Source of the DNA: a bacterium
GTDB taxonomy: Bacteria; Bacillota; Clostridia; Oscillospirales; Oscillospiraceae
NCBI GenBank assembly: GCA_004560375.1
Contig: SFVC01000001.1
Coordinates: 73,811 to 137,810, forward strand
DNA length: 64,000 nt
Direction of reading: 5' to 3'
The position numbers and the translations under genes are program-made. The notes under the pieces are model-generated. The model saw nothing but the letters and a program-made list of their open reading frames with translations. It was not told where the DNA came from and did not search any database. This document shows positions 62,709 to 64,000 of this stretch, piece after piece. The first letter of the stretch is position 1. Each line of letters starts with the position of its first letter.

Positions 62709-63208
62709 ACGGCCGGAGCCCTGAGTGTGGCAGCGGTCACGGCCATCATGGCCCGCACCCGGATCGGGACGACTTAGCGGGGAAATTTGAGCGGTGCGGG
62801 CGCTTCCTGTCCAGTTGCCTGGGCAAGCGCCGGGGACAGGGGCGCATCCTACGAACCCTGTGCCAGCGGGGAGAGATGCCTCAGCGGGAGCTTCAAGCGC
62901 TGCTGGGCATTCAGGCCGGCTCCATGAGCGAGATCGCCGTCAAGCTGGAGGACAAGGGGCTGATTACCCGGGTGCACAGTAAAGAGGATCGGCGAAAGGT
63001 GTCGCTGTCTATCACGGAGCAGGGACGGGCGTGGGTGAACCAGAGCGACGAGGCGCATATACTCCGCCGCCGGGCGGAGCTGTTCGCCGTCCTCACCCCG
63101 GAGGAGCAGAGAACGTTGGGGGAGATGCTGGACAAGCTCTCTGCCGACTGGGCCCAGAGAGCGGAACGCCGGGACGGCGTGGAGGAGGTTCGTGACCACG
63201 GAATGTGA
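62705..63208 (+). CDS. MarR-family transcriptional regulator with His-rich N-terminus
   Basis: 167 residues. About 45-140 form the winged helix (QRELQALLGIQAGSMSEIAVKLEDKGLITRVHSKEDRRKVSL). The first 25 residues contain CGSGHGHHGPHPDRDD, another His cluster. The C-terminus has LTPEEQRTLGEMLDKLSADW, which its cotranscribed neighbour copies. The palindromes at 62283-62304 are the expected operator. No transporter gene follows inside the window. Confidence 0.9.
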   Translation: MNGRSPECGSGHGHHGPHPDRDDLAGKFERCGRFLSSCLGKRRGQGRILRTLCQRGEMPQRELQALLGIQAGSMSEIAVKLEDKGLITRVHSKEDRRKVSLSITEQGRAWVNQSDEAHILRRRAELFAVLTPEEQRTLGEMLDKLSADWAQRAERRDGVEEVRDHGM

Positions 63209-63407
63209 GCGGGAAACCGTGAAGCCGACCGGCCCTATCTGGGCATATCCACAAGGCGCCTATCGTGCCGGTGTTGGACGCCGGACAGGATCAGGAGAAC
63301 GGTGATGGAGGGCGACAGGTCGCAGGAGGGCAGAAAGAGTATTGCCCGTTCCGACAGCGCCAGTACAAGAGCATTTCCGGTCACGTCGTATGTGAGCAGA
63401 AAGAAAC

Positions 63408-63432
63408 GGCAGGGGGCTACAGGCCCCCTGCC
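63408..63432 (-). terminator. Terminator of the CarD-like gene
   Basis: 10-bp stem GGCAGGGGGC / GCCCCCTGCC, loop of 5, followed on the minus strand by GTTTCTTTCTG, 22 nt after the CarD-like stop. 63209-63400 shows no convincing gene. Confidence 0.8.
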
Positions 63433-63453
63433 GTAACAGTTACGCCGCCCTAT

Positions 63454-63965
63454 TTAAGCGGTAGCCTTACGTTCCGTGGCTGCGTACAGGCGCTCCCGAA
63501 TCAGATCCGGCGTAGTATCCAATACAACGGCAAATTCTTCGCAGATCAGTTTCTCCGCCAACTTCAGGTATTTGGAGTCCAGCTGGCTCGGCCGTTTTTT
63601 TGCCGGGCCAGCTCCCGCTGCCTGACCTGGATCTCCTTGATCAAAAGGAGGCGGTCTTCCACACTGTGGGAGTTGAGCAGATCACGGTAATGGGCAGCTA
63701 AGTCCGCTGTCCGGGGGGACGGTACTATCTGGGGTTCCAACCGGGCAAACAAGGCCAGATAATTGGCCGCCTCGCCCGGGCTGATCAAGGGCCGCATGAT
63801 GGAACTCCCGTCCACTGGCGTATAGATGATCTCGTTGCTGTTAGAGAATACGGCGCACAGCTTGTAGTAATTGCCGACGGTACCACGAACCGGCGGAGTT
63901 CCTACGCCCTCGATTTTGTAAACGCCTCCCTTGTCGTACAGCACCAGTGTTCCAAGTTCATACAT
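63454..63965 (-). pseudogene. CarD/CdnL-type transcription regulator with frameshift at a seven-T run
   Basis: From ATG 63965: MYELGTLVLYDKGGVYKIEG and YYKLCAVFSNSNEIIYTPVD are the CarD_CdnL_TRCF RNA-polymerase-interacting domain, with a helical C-terminal half. At 63595-63601 (seven T, read as seven A) the frame shifts. With one more base the protein continues RPSQLDSKYLKLAEKLIC to a stop at 63454, the usual CarD end. As assembled it stops early with WTPNT. Likely sequencing error or slippage rather than death of the gene. Predicted length about 170 residues. Confidence 0.8.
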
Positions 63966-64000
63966 AGCGTTTAGTCCAGATAGTTGCCCACAGGCTGGGT

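Overview
The window is a high-GC chromosomal segment from a strictly anaerobic Firmicute. Gene content fits a gut-type Oscillospirales clostridium (Flavonifractor / Oscillibacter / Pseudoflavonifractor-like): SLH-domain surface proteins, BlaI/BlaR1 pair, lysine riboswitch, DacF-type carboxypeptidase, HPr kinase, split B12 methionine synthase, an acyl-CoA dehydrogenase-ETF-rubredoxin fusion and CarD-type regulators. No rRNA, tRNA or CRISPR array was recognised. The genus is an inference from gene content only.

Layout. 1-6.2 kb: methionine synthesis, metA, a methionine synthase activation protein, metH and a homocysteine methyltransferase (running off the left edge) on the minus strand, divergent from metY. 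6.3-9.6 kb: a two-gene secreted/SLH surface operon, then a 141-bp segment bounded by inverted repeats that carries a promoter pointing away from the operon, then a serine recombinase. This looks like a phase-variation switch. 9.9-15.2 kb: arginine genes argG and argH, separated by a transglutaminase-like protein and a lipoprotein, with two ARG boxes upstream of argG. 15.2-17.3 kb: an NhaC-family carrier under a lysine riboswitch, so probably a lysine transporter. 17.3-22.8 kb: tmk, mscS, mtaB, a CNNM/CorC protein and a PepSY protein. 22.8-26.1 kb: an operon of the ACAD-EtfA-rubredoxin fusion plus a flavodiiron protein, a plausible acyl-CoA-to-oxygen electron path. 26.2-34.3 kb: blaR1/blaI-like pair, der-plsY-gpsA, rpmB, hprK and an alkyltransferase gene. 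34.4-39.3 kb: an mgl-type sugar ABC transporter whose permease carries a 200-residue N-terminal coiled-coil extension. 39.4-44.2 kb: a cell-envelope operon (DacF-like peptidase, O-antigen-ligase-like protein, WG/SLH protein). 44.5-46.5 kb: an ECF sigma factor translationally coupled to a membrane-anchored serpin.

47-64 kb differs from the rest. It holds intact small genes (yaaA, DUF2871, TetR, MATE, MarR) mixed with broken ones: an exonuclease-RecQ-UvrD fusion with frame breaks and an apparent internal deletion, a frameshifted GGDEF-EAL-PAS protein, a deformylase stub, the two ends of a type I restriction system with the middle missing, a feoA/feoB remnant and a frameshifted CarD-like gene. 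Three of the frame breaks lie at homopolymers, so assembly error must be separated from real decay or slippage.

The best candidates for undescribed biology are the invertible promoter for the surface operon (8851-8991), the ACAD-EtfA-rubredoxin/flavodiiron operon, the sigma-serpin pair and the coiled-coil MglC. Regulation is unusually legible here: many -35/-10 pairs with 17-nt spacers, ARG boxes, BlaI-type sites, a TetR palindrome and overlapping MarR-type palindromes can be read directly.
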